The notes below the pieces were generated by a model that searched no databases, was not told where the DNA came from, and saw only the letters and a list, made by a program, of their open reading frames with translations. This document shows positions 34,287 to 43,282 of a DNA stretch of 64,000 nucleotides, in pieces. The stretch covers positions 1 to 64,000 of the forward strand of contig JAFVIB010000009.1 of assembly GCA_017474235.1 (NCBI GenBank), written 5' to 3'. The DNA comes from Alistipes sp. (lineage in GTDB: Bacteria; Bacteroidota; Bacteroidia; Bacteroidales; Rikenellaceae). The stretch's first letter is position 1, and each line of letters starts with the position of its first letter. The translations under genes and the position numbers were made by a program.

Positions 34287-34640
34287 TACAAAGTATTGTT
34301 TTTGTTGTTTATAGGATAGCCCAAACTTGTTTGAAGGCTACCCTATAAATATATTTGGAATTGACGAGACTTGACTTCCGCTACGCTCCGTCGAGCCTCG
34401 TAGCGCGAAGGCAGACAATGCAGACAGATAATACAAAGTATTGTTTTTGTTGTTTATAGGGTAGCCTTCAAACGAGTTTGGGCTACCCTATAAATGTATT
34501 TGGAATTGACGAGACTTGACTTCCGCTGCGCTCCGTCGAGCCTCGTGGCGCGAAGGCAGACAATGCAGACAGATAATACAAAGTATTGTTTTTGTTGTTT
34601 ATAGGGTAGCCCTCAAACAGGTTTGGGCTACCCTATAAAC
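34281..34640 (+). repeat. 145-bp tandem repeat, two full units and a partial third
   Basis: Units start at 34281, 34426 and 34571 with AGATAATACAAAGTATTG and are nearly identical over 145 bp; the third stops after ~70 bp. Each has a palindrome (TTTATAGG..AGCC, CAAAC..GTTTG, GGCTACCCTATAAA) and, in full units, the stretch TTGACGAGACTTGACTTC that copies the 3' end of the adjacent tRNA-Thr. It begins 6 nt before the glucosaminidase gene ends. Confidence 0.95.
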
Positions 34641-34646
34641 AACAAA
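34591..34646 (+). repeat. Perfect 22-bp-arm palindrome in third repeat unit
   Basis: Arms 34591-34612 and 34625-34646 are exact inverted repeats, with CAAAC/GTTTG inside the loop. A hairpin GCCACC/GGTGGC (34648-34664) follows towards the tRNA. Confidence 0.9.
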
Positions 34647-34687
34647 CGCCACCCCTTAGGTGGCATCTGTCTGCATTATCTGCGCTG

Positions 34688-34759
<72 letters not shown>

Positions 34760-34780
34760 ATTAGTGCTTAAAAGCGGTTG

Positions 34781-34788
34781 CAAAGATA
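34781..34788 (-). promoter_or_regulatory. Promoter -7 box (TATCTTTG) of tRNA-Thr
   Basis: Exact match, 21 nt upstream of the tRNA 5' end. Confidence 0.7.
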
Positions 34789-34819
34789 GGGATAAAAATT
34801 GACTTTGCAAATTTTTCAA

Positions 34820-35959
34820 TTAAAAAATAGCGCGATAGCGGGCAACTATCTCTGCAACAGTATCTTCGTCGTAAATATCACATATCTTCTTAACACAATA
34901 CTCTACACCATTTTGGGAGATAATATCTCCTATTTGCAGGCTCTGAGGGTCGTTATCCGAGCGAAAGCGTAGCACAGCGGCGACAGCTGTCGCAAGGTAG
35001 TGAACACGATGTCCGAGTTGCAGAGCCAACGATATCGGACGACTGAAATAGAGTTGTGGCGAGAGTTTTCGCATAGGGTCTCGAGAGACACGGCTGACAG
35101 TATCGCCCAATGCCGAGTTAGAGAACCGCTGCAAAATCTTACTGCAATAGTTCGCCTGCTCCTCTGCCGAGAAGTGGTACATCTCCACAACCATTCGACT
35201 ACACTCCTCCATTACCCCATCAACAACAGAGCGAATATCAGCATCGACAACTGCCTCGTGGATATACTTATACCCCTTCAATGCCCCCAAGTAGGCAATT
35301 GTGCAGTGTGCTGTATTGAGTGTAAAGAGTTTACGGTATATATAGGCATCAATATTATCGACAAGTCGCACACCGGAGATATTCTTTATCTCTCCCTTAA
35401 TTGCGCTACTATCCAAACACCACTCATAGAATGGCTCAACAGCGACATCAAGAGGATTTTCGAGGGTTACCACAGGTACAATTCTATCTACGCAACAATC
35501 CACAAAACCGATATATCTATCCACCCAATCGCAGAGCGCACTATCGAGCCTCTGAACAACCATAGACTTAAAAGATGAGGTTGCGCGGATGCCGTTTTCG
35601 CAACAAATAATATTCAGAGGCTCAACAACCCCCGCCTTATATCGTGCAGCAAGACCGCGCGCCACTATCGGAGCAAGAGCTAGCAAAGCATTCATACTCA
35701 CAGCCGTAGTAACAATATCTGCCGAGATAAAGCTATCAACACAGTGCTGCGAATCTGCCACAACTGCCTGAACGCCCTCAACTTTCTGCACAGAATGACT
35801 TTCGCCCAAAATATGGACATCGTAGCTTTTATTGCGATTTATAGCCTCAACAACAGATATCTCGGTATCGGCAAAAGTGACCTTAAAGCCCGCTTGCGAG
35901 AGCTGCGCCCCGATAAATCCGCGACCAATTTTTCCTGCGCCAAAGTGAAGTGAGTTCAT
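34820..35959 (-). CDS. mtlD: Mannitol-1-phosphate 5-dehydrogenase
   Basis: 379 residues, full length. FGAGKIGRGFIG (6-17) binds NAD; NIICCENGIRAT, TLENPLDVAVEPFYEW and NIDAYIYRKLFTLNTAHCTI (with the active Lys-x4-Asn-x2-His) match the family. It interconverts mannitol-1-P and fructose-6-P. No mannitol transporter or PTS gene is near. Single gene, divergent from the threonine dehydrogenase, whose promoter lies back to back with it. Confidence 0.92.
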   Translation of the reverse strand: MNSLHFGAGKIGRGFIGAQLSQAGFKVTFADTEISVVEAINRNKSYDVHILGESHSVQKVEGVQAVVADSQHCVDSFISADIVTTAVSMNALLALAPIVARGLAARYKAGVVEPLNIICCENGIRATSSFKSMVVQRLDSALCDWVDRYIGFVDCCVDRIVPVVTLENPLDVAVEPFYEWCLDSSAIKGEIKNISGVRLVDNIDAYIYRKLFTLNTAHCTIAYLGALKGYKYIHEAVVDADIRSVVDGVMEECSRMVVEMYHFSAEEQANYCSKILQRFSNSALGDTVSRVSRDPMRKLSPQLYFSRPISLALQLGHRVHYLATAVAAVLRFRSDNDPQSLQIGDIISQNGVEYCVKKICDIYDEDTVAEIVARYRAIF

Positions 35960-35988
35960 ATTTTTTCGTTTGAATCAAAAAAACCGTA

Positions 35989-35996
35989 CAAAATTA
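35989..35996 (-). promoter_or_regulatory. Promoter -7 box (TAATTTTG) of mtlD
   Basis: Exact match, 29 nt before the ATG at 35959. Confidence 0.65.
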
Positions 35997-36008
35997 GATT
36001 TTTTTTAC

Positions 36009-36016
36009 TATCTTTC
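36009..36016 (+). promoter_or_regulatory. Promoter -7-like box (TATCTTTC) of threonine dehydrogenase operon
   Basis: One base off the consensus, 22 nt before the ATG at 36039 and after an A/T-rich stretch. Confidence 0.5.
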
Positions 36017-36038
36017 GGAAAATTATTTCAAATAAAAT

Positions 36039-36989
36039 ATGAAGAAGATACTTGTTGTTGGTGCCGGCGGACAGATTGGTTCGGAGTTGGTACCTTATTT
36101 GCGTTCAGTTTATGGTGCTCACAATGTTGTTGCAACAGATGTGCGCGAGTGTAAGAGCCTTGCCGACGATGGTCCGTTTGAGGTTCTCGATGCTCTTAAC
36201 CCTACAAATATGGCTTCGGTAGTTGCCCGCCACAACATCGACACCATCTTCAACCTCGTTGCTCTGCTCTCTGCCGTAGGTGAGCGTAACCCGCAGATGG
36301 CGTGGGGTGTGAATATGGGCGCGCTGCTCAACGCTTTGGAGGTTGCTCGTCAGCACCATTGCGCAGTCTTTACACCATCATCTATCGGTGCTTTTGGTCC
36401 TACATCTCCAAAAGACGGCACTCCGCAGGATACCATCATGCAGCCTACAACTATCTACGGCATCTGTAAGGTTACAGGCGAGTTGTTGAGCAACTACTAC
36501 ACTCAGAAGTACGGCATTGACACCCGCTCTCTACGCTTCCCGGGCATTATCTCAAACAAGACCCTGCCGGGTGGTGGAACTACAGACTATGCAGTAGAGA
36601 TATTCTACGAGGCTATCCGTAGTGGCAAATATACTTGCGCCGTACCGAGCGATGTATATATGGATATGATATATATGCCGGATGCTCTGCGTGCCATTGT
36701 CGAGTTGATGGAGGCAGACCCTGCAAAGCTTGTACACAGAAATAGTTTCAATGTGGCATCTATGAGCTTCACTCCGGAGATTATCGCTGCCGAGATTAAG
36801 AAGCATATCCCTTCATTTACTATGGACTATGACATCGACCCTGTGAAGGATCAAATCTCTCGCAGCTGGCCTAACTATCTTGACGACAGTTGCGCTCGTG
36901 AGGAGTGGGGCTGGAAGCCGAAGTGGGATTTGAGCCTTACCGTAGCAGATATGCTTGATGCTATCCGATACAAGCTTGGTCACCAATAA
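36039..36989 (+). CDS. L-threonine 3-dehydrogenase, SDR type
   Basis: 316 residues. VVGAGGQIGSELV (6-18) binds NAD; LVALLSAVGERNP, TPSSIGAFGPTSP and the Tyr140-x3-Lys144 pair in IYGICKVTGEL match the short-chain threonine dehydrogenases. FPGIISNKTLPGGGTTDYAV holds substrate loop residues. It oxidises threonine to 2-amino-3-ketobutyrate. First of three close genes with 37008 and the DPP-IV gene. Confidence 0.9.
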   Translation: MKKILVVGAGGQIGSELVPYLRSVYGAHNVVATDVRECKSLADDGPFEVLDALNPTNMASVVARHNIDTIFNLVALLSAVGERNPQMAWGVNMGALLNALEVARQHHCAVFTPSSIGAFGPTSPKDGTPQDTIMQPTTIYGICKVTGELLSNYYTQKYGIDTRSLRFPGIISNKTLPGGGTTDYAVEIFYEAIRSGKYTCAVPSDVYMDMIYMPDALRAIVELMEADPAKLVHRNSFNVASMSFTPEIIAAEIKKHIPSFTMDYDIDPVKDQISRSWPNYLDDSCAREEWGWKPKWDLSLTVADMLDAIRYKLGHQ

Positions 36990-37007
36990 AAAAACTGTTT
37001 ACCGACT

Positions 37008-37694
37008 ATGACAACACTACCTCTTCGTGATAAAATACTCGGTACCATTATCGAGAAGTCGATGCTCAAGCAGAGAGTATTTGACAACACTTTTGCTGTG
37101 TTTAATCTGCTCAAAGATACACTCTTTGAGATGGCATCTGAGATGGAGGATGCCCTTGAGGGTAAGGTAGATAGACGCGTGAGATTGGAGTACCGCGACC
37201 GTGGCAAGCACGAGGCTCAGTTACAGATTGCCTCCGACCTTCTTATCTTCAAGATGCACACAGATATTTTCCAGTTTGACTCAAACCATATCATTTGGCA
37301 GAACAGCTACGCACAGAGCGACAGAGCCAACTGCTACTGCGGTATGATTGAGATATACGACTTCCTCTCCGACTCTTTTAAGGAGAAGCGTTCAGCAGAT
37401 GAGGGTTATCTTATCGGTCGCATTTTTATCAATCGTGAGCGTATGTTCTTTGTCGAGGGCAAGCGTCAGACCTCTATGCGTGCCATTAACTTTGGCAAGG
37501 AGGAGATAGACCGCGAGCAACTTATCCGTATTCTCGAGTCGGCGATACACTATGCGATTAATTTTGATCTGCTCACACCTCCATACGAGCAGAGCCAAAG
37601 GGTTACGGTTGATCAGTTCAACAACAAGTTTGACAGCTCGACCTTTGTTACCGGTAAACGATTAAACTACGAGTTTAATGTTGATGACATTTAA
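37008..37694 (+). CDS. Conserved hypothetical protein
   Basis: 228 residues, soluble, no signal peptide, acidic and basic in balance. I do not recognise a named domain. Visible features are a helical N-terminus (KILGTIIEKSMLKQRVFDNT), a middle with FQFDSNHIIWQNSYAQSDRA, and a C-terminus rich in charged residues. It lies 18 nt after threonine dehydrogenase, and its last codons overlap the DPP-IV start, so the three are likely one operon. Confidence 0.7.
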   Translation: MTTLPLRDKILGTIIEKSMLKQRVFDNTFAVFNLLKDTLFEMASEMEDALEGKVDRRVRLEYRDRGKHEAQLQIASDLLIFKMHTDIFQFDSNHIIWQNSYAQSDRANCYCGMIEIYDFLSDSFKEKRSADEGYLIGRIFINRERMFFVEGKRQTSMRAINFGKEEIDREQLIRILESAIHYAINFDLLTPPYEQSQRVTVDQFNNKFDSSTFVTGKRLNYEFNVDDI

Positions 37695-39792
37695 GAGATT
37701 TGCAGCGGTGGTAACAGTTATCATCGCTGCCGCTTTTACCGCGCAAGCGCGTTACGCAGATATTTTGAAGATTCGCCGAGCCAATAGTGGCATTGCAGCC
37801 TTGCGTTCTATGTCAGATGGCGAGCACTACACAACTCTTGAGGGGAAGAGCATTGTTCGTACAGCCTACGCTGACCGCAACGACCGCACAACACTCTTTA
37901 CAGCCCCTTTTGCTGTTGCCGACTATATCTTTTCGGCAGATAACTCTATGGTGCTGTTGGCTCAAGCCTCAACCGTAAAGCCGATATATCGCCACTCCTT
38001 TACTGCCGACTACCTGCTTATGGGCGGCTCTAAGGAGGTGACATTCAACGCTGTGCGCGATATAACATTTTCAAACAACAACCGCACTATTGCCTACTGC
38101 AAGCAGAATAACCTATATCTCTACGATTTGGAGAGTGAGCAGACTACAGCTGTCACTGATGACGGATGTTGGAACAGAGTTATCAACGCCACCTCGGATT
38201 GGGTATATGAGGAGGAGTACGGATTTACAAAGGCGTATGCCTTCTCAAACGACGGTAGCAAGATTGCCTATCTGCGTTTTGACGAGAGCGCAGTGCCTAC
38301 ATTTGAGATGATGCGCTTTGACGACAAGCTCTACAACAAAGCCTACTCGTTTAAGTATCCAAAGGCGGGCGACAGTAACTCGACCGTTGAGTTGTGGCTC
38401 TATGATATCCCTTCAGCTACAAAGCAGAAGATTGATGTTGGTCAGCAGAGTGACCAATATATCTTCAACATCAGTTGGACACCTGCCGGTGAGCTCTACT
38501 TCTATCGTGTCAATCGCCTTCAGAACCACTTTGAGGTTGTTCTCTGCCGCGCAAATGGCGAGCAGCGCGTTATCTATAGTGAGTCATCACCTCGCTATGT
38601 AGAGCGTCCAAGCAGCTCGACTGTAACATTTATTGACGGCAAACGCTTTATTGTCCGCGAGGAGACCACTACGGGCTGGATGCACCTCTATCTACACTCA
38701 ACAGATAAGGGTCGTATCGGTGCAATTACCTCTGGTCGTTGGGAGGTTACCTCTCTTGAGGGATTTGATGGCAAATGTCTCTATTATACCTCTACCGAGC
38801 GTTCTGAGCTTGAGCGTGACCTCTACTCTGTGCGCCTGAATGGCAAGGGCAAAAGGCTACTTACAGATCAGAACGGTTTTAATACAATCTCGCCATCGGT
38901 GGGTATGAAGTACTATGTACGCACCTTTACCAATGCCGACACGCCAAATATTATTACTGTACATAGTGCCGACGGCAGAACAATCGACACCCTTGCAGAC
39001 CGCCGAGCAGCGGTTTCCGCAGCCGGAGCGTTGGCAAAAAGGGAGTTCCGCAAATTTGTTACCGAGCGTGGCGACACACTGAACTACTACATACAGCTGC
39101 CAATAGACTACGACCCGTCAAAGCTCTACCCTGTTCTGCTCACGCAGTACTCAGGTCCGGGCTCACAGTCGGTACGCAACCGCTGGGGTGCAGATTGGGA
39201 GGATGCACTATCTCGCCACGGTTATATTGTTGCCTGCTGTGATGGTCGCGGTACAGGTTTCCGCGGAGAGGAGTTTAAGAAGTGTACATACGCCGATTTA
39301 GGTCATCTCGAGTATGAGGACCAACTATCGTTTGCCCGCTATTTGGCAACACTACCTTATGTAGATAGGGAGCGCATAGGTATTTATGGTTGGTCTTATG
39401 GCGGCTTTATGGCTCTCAATTGCGCGCTACACGGAGAGGGTCTCTTTAAGATGGCTATTGCCGTTGCACCTGTGACCTCGTGGAGATACTACGACACGAT
39501 ATACACAGAGATATACAACGGTCTGCCACAAGACAATCCGCAAGGTTATGACGACAACTCGCCACTGCAACACGCCGAGAAACTCTCTCCACGCACTCGT
39601 CTGCTCATTATCCACGGTACGGCAGACGACAATGTCCACTTCCAGAACAGTATGGAGATGGCTCGTCGCCTCAATGCTGCCGGCAAGCAGTATGATATGA
39701 TGGTCTATCCCGACCAAAACCACTCTATGATGCCGTCTGCAACCTCGCTTGTACGAGAAAAGATGGTCGATTACACTATCGAGAATTTATAA
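37678..39792 (+). CDS. Dipeptidyl-peptidase IV, S9 family
   Basis: 704 residues; the start may be Met3 (37684). A signal peptide (~1-24) and a beta-propeller (~40-440, with SDWVYEEEYGF carrying the Glu pair that binds the substrate N-terminus) precede the alpha/beta hydrolase domain. Ser573 is in GWSYGG, Asp650 in HGTADD, His682 in DQNHSM. It removes Xaa-Pro dipeptides in the periplasm, as expected of peptide users. Overlaps the gene before it. Confidence 0.95.
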   Translation: MLMTFKRFAAVVTVIIAAAFTAQARYADILKIRRANSGIAALRSMSDGEHYTTLEGKSIVRTAYADRNDRTTLFTAPFAVADYIFSADNSMVLLAQASTVKPIYRHSFTADYLLMGGSKEVTFNAVRDITFSNNNRTIAYCKQNNLYLYDLESEQTTAVTDDGCWNRVINATSDWVYEEEYGFTKAYAFSNDGSKIAYLRFDESAVPTFEMMRFDDKLYNKAYSFKYPKAGDSNSTVELWLYDIPSATKQKIDVGQQSDQYIFNISWTPAGELYFYRVNRLQNHFEVVLCRANGEQRVIYSESSPRYVERPSSSTVTFIDGKRFIVREETTTGWMHLYLHSTDKGRIGAITSGRWEVTSLEGFDGKCLYYTSTERSELERDLYSVRLNGKGKRLLTDQNGFNTISPSVGMKYYVRTFTNADTPNIITVHSADGRTIDTLADRRAAVSAAGALAKREFRKFVTERGDTLNYYIQLPIDYDPSKLYPVLLTQYSGPGSQSVRNRWGADWEDALSRHGYIVACCDGRGTGFRGEEFKKCTYADLGHLEYEDQLSFARYLATLPYVDRERIGIYGWSYGGFMALNCALHGEGLFKMAIAVAPVTSWRYYDTIYTEIYNGLPQDNPQGYDDNSPLQHAEKLSPRTRLLIIHGTADDNVHFQNSMEMARRLNAAGKQYDMMVYPDQNHSMMPSATSLVREKMVDYTIENL

Positions 39793-39807
39793 CTTTCGTC
39801 TTTGTAC

Positions 39808-39853
39808 AAATAGTCCTGAATGGCAAAAAACAGCCATTCAGGACTATTTTTTT
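39808..39853 (+). terminator. Terminator of DPP-IV operon
   Basis: A 17-bp stem (AAATAGTCCTGAATGGC and its complement) with an 8-nt A-rich loop and a T-run. Confidence 0.9.
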
Positions 39854-39886
39854 GACTTTTTGAGAACAACGACAGCGTTTTGGTGT

Positions 39887-39894
39887 TACCTTTG
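39887..39894 (+). promoter_or_regulatory. Promoter -7 box (TACCTTTG) of antiporter gene
   Basis: Exact match, 38 nt before the ATG at 39933. Confidence 0.65.
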
Positions 39895-39932
39895 CACGGT
39901 TTTTTGGGGTTAATTTATCAAATTCATATTAT

Positions 39933-41231
39933 ATGGAGAGTGTATCTGCATGGTTGCTTATACCATTTGTTGTAATGCTGCTCACTATCGCCATTGCGCC
40001 ACTTGTGGCTGCCGATTGGTGGGAGAAGAACAGCAATAAGTTCTTCTATGTACTCTGTCTGTCTATACCTACATCTATTATACTTATGGTATGCGGACTG
40101 GGCGAGAACTTAGCACATCAAATGCTCTATGACTATATACCGTTTATTGTACTACTTTGCGCACTCTTTGTTGTTACGGGCGGAATAAAGCTCTCGTGCG
40201 ACTCTGTTGCAACCCCGACTGTAAATACGACTATGCTCTTTTTGGGCTACGCTATGGCATCTTTTGTCGGCACTACGGGAGCTGCAATGCTGATGGTGCG
40301 CCCACTGCTTGAGATGAACCGCGACAGAGCCCATAAGGTACACACTTTTGTCGTATTTATAATCCTGGTAGCCAACTGCGGAGGTATTCTTACGCCACTT
40401 GGTGATCCTCCACTCTTTTTGCTCTACCTGCGTGGCACACCATTTACTTGGTTTATGGAGATGTATCCTCAGTGGGTATTTGTAGGTGCAGTGCTGCTTG
40501 CCGGCTACTTTATCTACGATAGCTGGCGATACCATCGTTGCGAGACTATCGGTGTAAGACCTCACTACCACTATCAGGATGAGGAGGGCTTTACAATCAA
40601 TGTGCGCGGAGCAAAGAACTTCGTTCTGCTCCTCGGCATTGTGCTTAGCGTGGCATTTATCAACCCATCGTACATCCCAGCTATGGGCGAAGATGATGCA
40701 CCGATATACATCAAGTTCCTGCGCGAGATTGTTCTTGTTGCAATAATTCTGTTATCTCTTCGCTTTACAAAGCGTAAAATCAGGGAGGATAACCACTTCA
40801 GTTGGGAACCGATTACAGAGGTTGCTATCATATTTATTGGCATCTTCGTCACTATGACTCCGGCACTTCTCTACCTCAATCAGAATGCCGATATGTTCGG
40901 ACTTACAGCTGCTCGAGACTTCTTCTACGCCACAGGAGCCCTCTCGTCATTCCTCGATAATGCTCCAACAGCCGTAGCCTTCTACACCGTTGCGCAGGGT
41001 ATAGCAGAGACCGGTCAGACCGTCGCCGGCGTATCTCCGGAGATTCTTCAGGCTATATCTATGGGTGCAGTCTATTTCGGAGCAATGACTTATATAGGCA
41101 ATGGACCAAACTTTATGGTCAAAGCCATTGCAGAGAAGGAGGGTGTAAATATGCCGTCATTCTTTGCCTATATAGGCATAACGCTCATCACCCTGCTTCC
41201 GGTATATGCACTTGTGGAGTATCTGTTTTAG
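39933..41231 (+). CDS. Sodium:proton antiporter, NhaD/CitT-like (IT superfamily)
   Basis: 432 residues, ~11 membrane spans. Key stretches are FVGTTGAAMLMVRPLL (~111-126), NCGGILTPLGDPPLFL (~149-164), SSFLDNAPTAVAFY (~337-350) and GAMTYIGNGPNFMVKA (~385-400), the two paired signature regions of NhaD-type exchangers. It probably exports Na+ for protons across the inner membrane. The stop overlaps the radical SAM gene by 4 nt, tail to tail. Confidence 0.88.
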   Translation: MESVSAWLLIPFVVMLLTIAIAPLVAADWWEKNSNKFFYVLCLSIPTSIILMVCGLGENLAHQMLYDYIPFIVLLCALFVVTGGIKLSCDSVATPTVNTTMLFLGYAMASFVGTTGAAMLMVRPLLEMNRDRAHKVHTFVVFIILVANCGGILTPLGDPPLFLLYLRGTPFTWFMEMYPQWVFVGAVLLAGYFIYDSWRYHRCETIGVRPHYHYQDEEGFTINVRGAKNFVLLLGIVLSVAFINPSYIPAMGEDDAPIYIKFLREIVLVAIILLSLRFTKRKIREDNHFSWEPITEVAIIFIGIFVTMTPALLYLNQNADMFGLTAARDFFYATGALSSFLDNAPTAVAFYTVAQGIAETGQTVAGVSPEILQAISMGAVYFGAMTYIGNGPNFMVKAIAEKEGVNMPSFFAYIGITLITLLPVYALVEYLF

Positions 41232-41998
41232 CAGCTCGTACACTCTATACCCAACGCTCTGACTCTTTGGGCAATCTGCTCAAGCTCCTCTTTCTCGACC
41301 TTTACAAGGCTCTTGCAAGGGGTATCTCGTGCTATTGAATAGACCATAACCGACTGTGGAGCAATCTGTTGCAGAGCCTCTAACCAAAGGGCAATCTGCT
41401 CCTCTGTGGTATTGTCCACCACTTTGCCCTCATACTCTCCTCGCAAAAACATCGTCTGAACTATCAGCTCTCCGTCAAACTGCTTGAGCTGCTCGAGCAC
41501 CTCTGCTACAGAGTAGTTGCAGCACGGCTTATTTATCAGACGCGCCACATCCTCAACAAGAGAGTCTATCTTAAGAATATTATTATCCACACGCTTCAGC
41601 GCACGCACCACATCTGCCCTATGCAGTTGCGTAGCATTGCTCAGCACAGAGATTTTTGCCGTCGGAGCATACTCATCCCTCAGAGCCAAAGTATCCTCTA
41701 TAATCTGCTCAAAGTCGGGATGCATCGTAGGCTCTCCATTACCGGCAAAGGTAATCACATCGGGCAGCTGACCCTCCTCTGCCATAGCCATAAGCGCACT
41801 CTGAAGGGCAGCATAGACCTGCTCACGAGGATTAAAACGGCGAGAGCCGCTATTGTCGCCATTCCAACCACACTCACAATAGATGCAGTCGAAAGTACAG
41901 AGTTTAGCCTCAAGAGGCAGTAGATTTACACCAAGCGACAGACCAAGTCGGCGTGAACGAACCGGTCCATAGACAATCTGAGGATATAGTGCTGTCAT
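41228..41998 (-). CDS. Radical SAM protein
   Basis: 256 residues from the ATG at 41998. A longer frame to 42019 lies in the promoter. The [4Fe-4S] site is CTFDCIYCECG (C-x3-C-x2-C, ~34-44), followed by ITFAGNGEPTMHPDF as the GEP-type SAM-binding motif. It starts YPQIVYGPVRSRRLGLSLGVN, a form I know from uncharacterised Fe-S oxidoreductases. C-terminal TSC end. The substrate is unknown. Confidence 0.87.
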   Translation of the reverse strand: MTALYPQIVYGPVRSRRLGLSLGVNLLPLEAKLCTFDCIYCECGWNGDNSGSRRFNPREQVYAALQSALMAMAEEGQLPDVITFAGNGEPTMHPDFEQIIEDTLALRDEYAPTAKISVLSNATQLHRADVVRALKRVDNNILKIDSLVEDVARLINKPCCNYSVAEVLEQLKQFDGELIVQTMFLRGEYEGKVVDNTTEEQIALWLEALQQIAPQSVMVYSIARDTPCKSLVKVEKEELEQIAQRVRALGIECTSC

Positions 41999-42018
41999 AA
42001 TTGCAAAAATTTCTATCA

Positions 42019-42026
42019 CAAATGTA
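42019..42026 (-). promoter_or_regulatory. Promoter -7 box (TACATTTG) of radical SAM gene
   Basis: Exact match; it fixes the start at 41998. Confidence 0.65.
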
Positions 42027-42047
42027 CAAAAAATCTCTTAAAAATAG

Positions 42048-42055
42048 TATATTTG
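42048..42055 (+). promoter_or_regulatory. Promoter -7 box (TATATTTG) of nucleoside hydrolase gene
   Basis: Exact match, 21 nt before the ATG at 42077. Confidence 0.65.
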
Positions 42056-42076
42056 TAGCAAACAAACACCGTACCT

Positions 42077-43084
42077 ATGAAAAAATCTTTCTCCACACTC
42101 TTCGCCCTACTATGCGCAGTTATTACTATCAGTGCAGCCGAGCCTGTCAAGGTCATCTTCGATACCGATATGGGTAACGATGTCGATGATGTTGTTGCAC
42201 TCGATATGTTCTACAAATATCTCGACGAGGGCAGTGTCGAGCTGCTCGGCATTATCTCAAGCAAGCGAGAGGTGGGCAGTATCAAGCTGATAGATGCGAT
42301 GAATACCCTCTACGGCTACCCAAATATTCCGATAGGTATTGCAAAGAGCTATCCGGAGGAGAACTACACCTGCACCGACAGCAAGCTCAACTATGCCGAC
42401 TATACAGTTGGTGCCCACAAGTATAACCATACAATCACCGATTGGGATGCCGTTGAAGATGGATACAAACTTATCCGCAAACTGCTTGCATCACAGCCGG
42501 ATAAGAGCGTCACTTTTGTCACCGTAGGTTTTTCGACCAATATGGCACGCCTGCTTGCATCTCAAGGCGACGAGTACTCTCCACTTGACGGCAAGAGCCT
42601 TATAGCTAAAAAGGCAGATAAGGTTGTAATTATGGCGGGCAACTTCCACGAGGCAAAAAAGGAGTATAATATATATAAGGACCACTTTGCAGCTGTCAGA
42701 TTTATTGCAGAGTGCCCCGTGCCGATGTACTTTACCGATTATACCCTTGGCAAGAGTACCCTCTACCCATATCAGACAGTCGAAGAGGGCTTTAAGTATG
42801 TTGAAAACCACCCACTTGTAGTCTCATACTATTACTACGCCCAAATGCCTTATAACCGCCCGCTGTGGGATCCTACCGCAGTGCTGTTTGCCGTAGAGGG
42901 TCATAAAGGCTATGCATCTTTGTCAAAATCGGGCTATGTCACTGTAAATCAAAAAGATATAACAGACTTCACAGAGGATAAACACTCAAATCGCTACTAC
43001 TATAAGGTCAATGACAAGCAGCGCGCAGCTATTGTTCGCCGAATTGTCGAGCTGACTCTTCGCACTCCAAAAAAATTTCAGTAA
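42077..43084 (+). CDS. Exported nucleoside hydrolase-like protein
   Basis: 335 residues with a signal peptide (1-21). FDTDMGNDVDDVVALDMF (28-45) is the calcium-binding Asp cluster of inosine-uridine hydrolases, slightly varied from DTDxxxDDD. TVGFSTNMARLL and VIMAGNFHEAKKEYNI are further family stretches. It should split ribonucleosides, or a related N-glycoside, in the periplasm. Single gene; no clear terminator follows. Confidence 0.85.
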   Translation: MKKSFSTLFALLCAVITISAAEPVKVIFDTDMGNDVDDVVALDMFYKYLDEGSVELLGIISSKREVGSIKLIDAMNTLYGYPNIPIGIAKSYPEENYTCTDSKLNYADYTVGAHKYNHTITDWDAVEDGYKLIRKLLASQPDKSVTFVTVGFSTNMARLLASQGDEYSPLDGKSLIAKKADKVVIMAGNFHEAKKEYNIYKDHFAAVRFIAECPVPMYFTDYTLGKSTLYPYQTVEEGFKYVENHPLVVSYYYYAQMPYNRPLWDPTAVLFAVEGHKGYASLSKSGYVTVNQKDITDFTEDKHSNRYYYKVNDKQRAAIVRRIVELTLRTPKKFQ

Positions 43085-43188
43085 CAAAAAACAGCCTACA
43101 CGACCCTCTACCCTATCTTTTTCAAAAGTGTTAATAACTTGTCAAAAAGTATAGGCTCTAAAATTTGGAGAATTGAGTATAAAATCCA

Positions 43189-43196
43189 TACATTTG
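43189..43196 (+). promoter_or_regulatory. Promoter -7 box (TACATTTG) of nrdJ
   Basis: Exact match, 86 nt before the ATG, leaving a leader with one hairpin. Confidence 0.65.
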
Positions 43197-43220
43197 TGGT
43201 AGAAAATATCAAAATTAATT

Positions 43221-43241
43221 AGCCCCCTCCGTGGGGCTGTT
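43221..43241 (+). promoter_or_regulatory. GC-rich hairpin in nrdJ leader
   Basis: AGCCCC, loop CTCCGT, GGGGCT, then GTTTTC. It is either a weak attenuator or a terminator of upstream transcription. It is too small for a cobalamin riboswitch. Confidence 0.55.
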
Positions 43242-43282
43242 TTCGCCTAAATACGATATTTACTAAATAAATTTGATATATT

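Noticed and set aside
34281-34640. CRISPR array
   Set aside because: The 145-bp units are contiguous with no unique spacers, contain palindromes, and no cas genes are near.
43203-43282. Cobalamin riboswitch upstream of nrdJ
   Set aside because: The leader is about 80 nt with one small hairpin; no B12-box-like sequence was seen.
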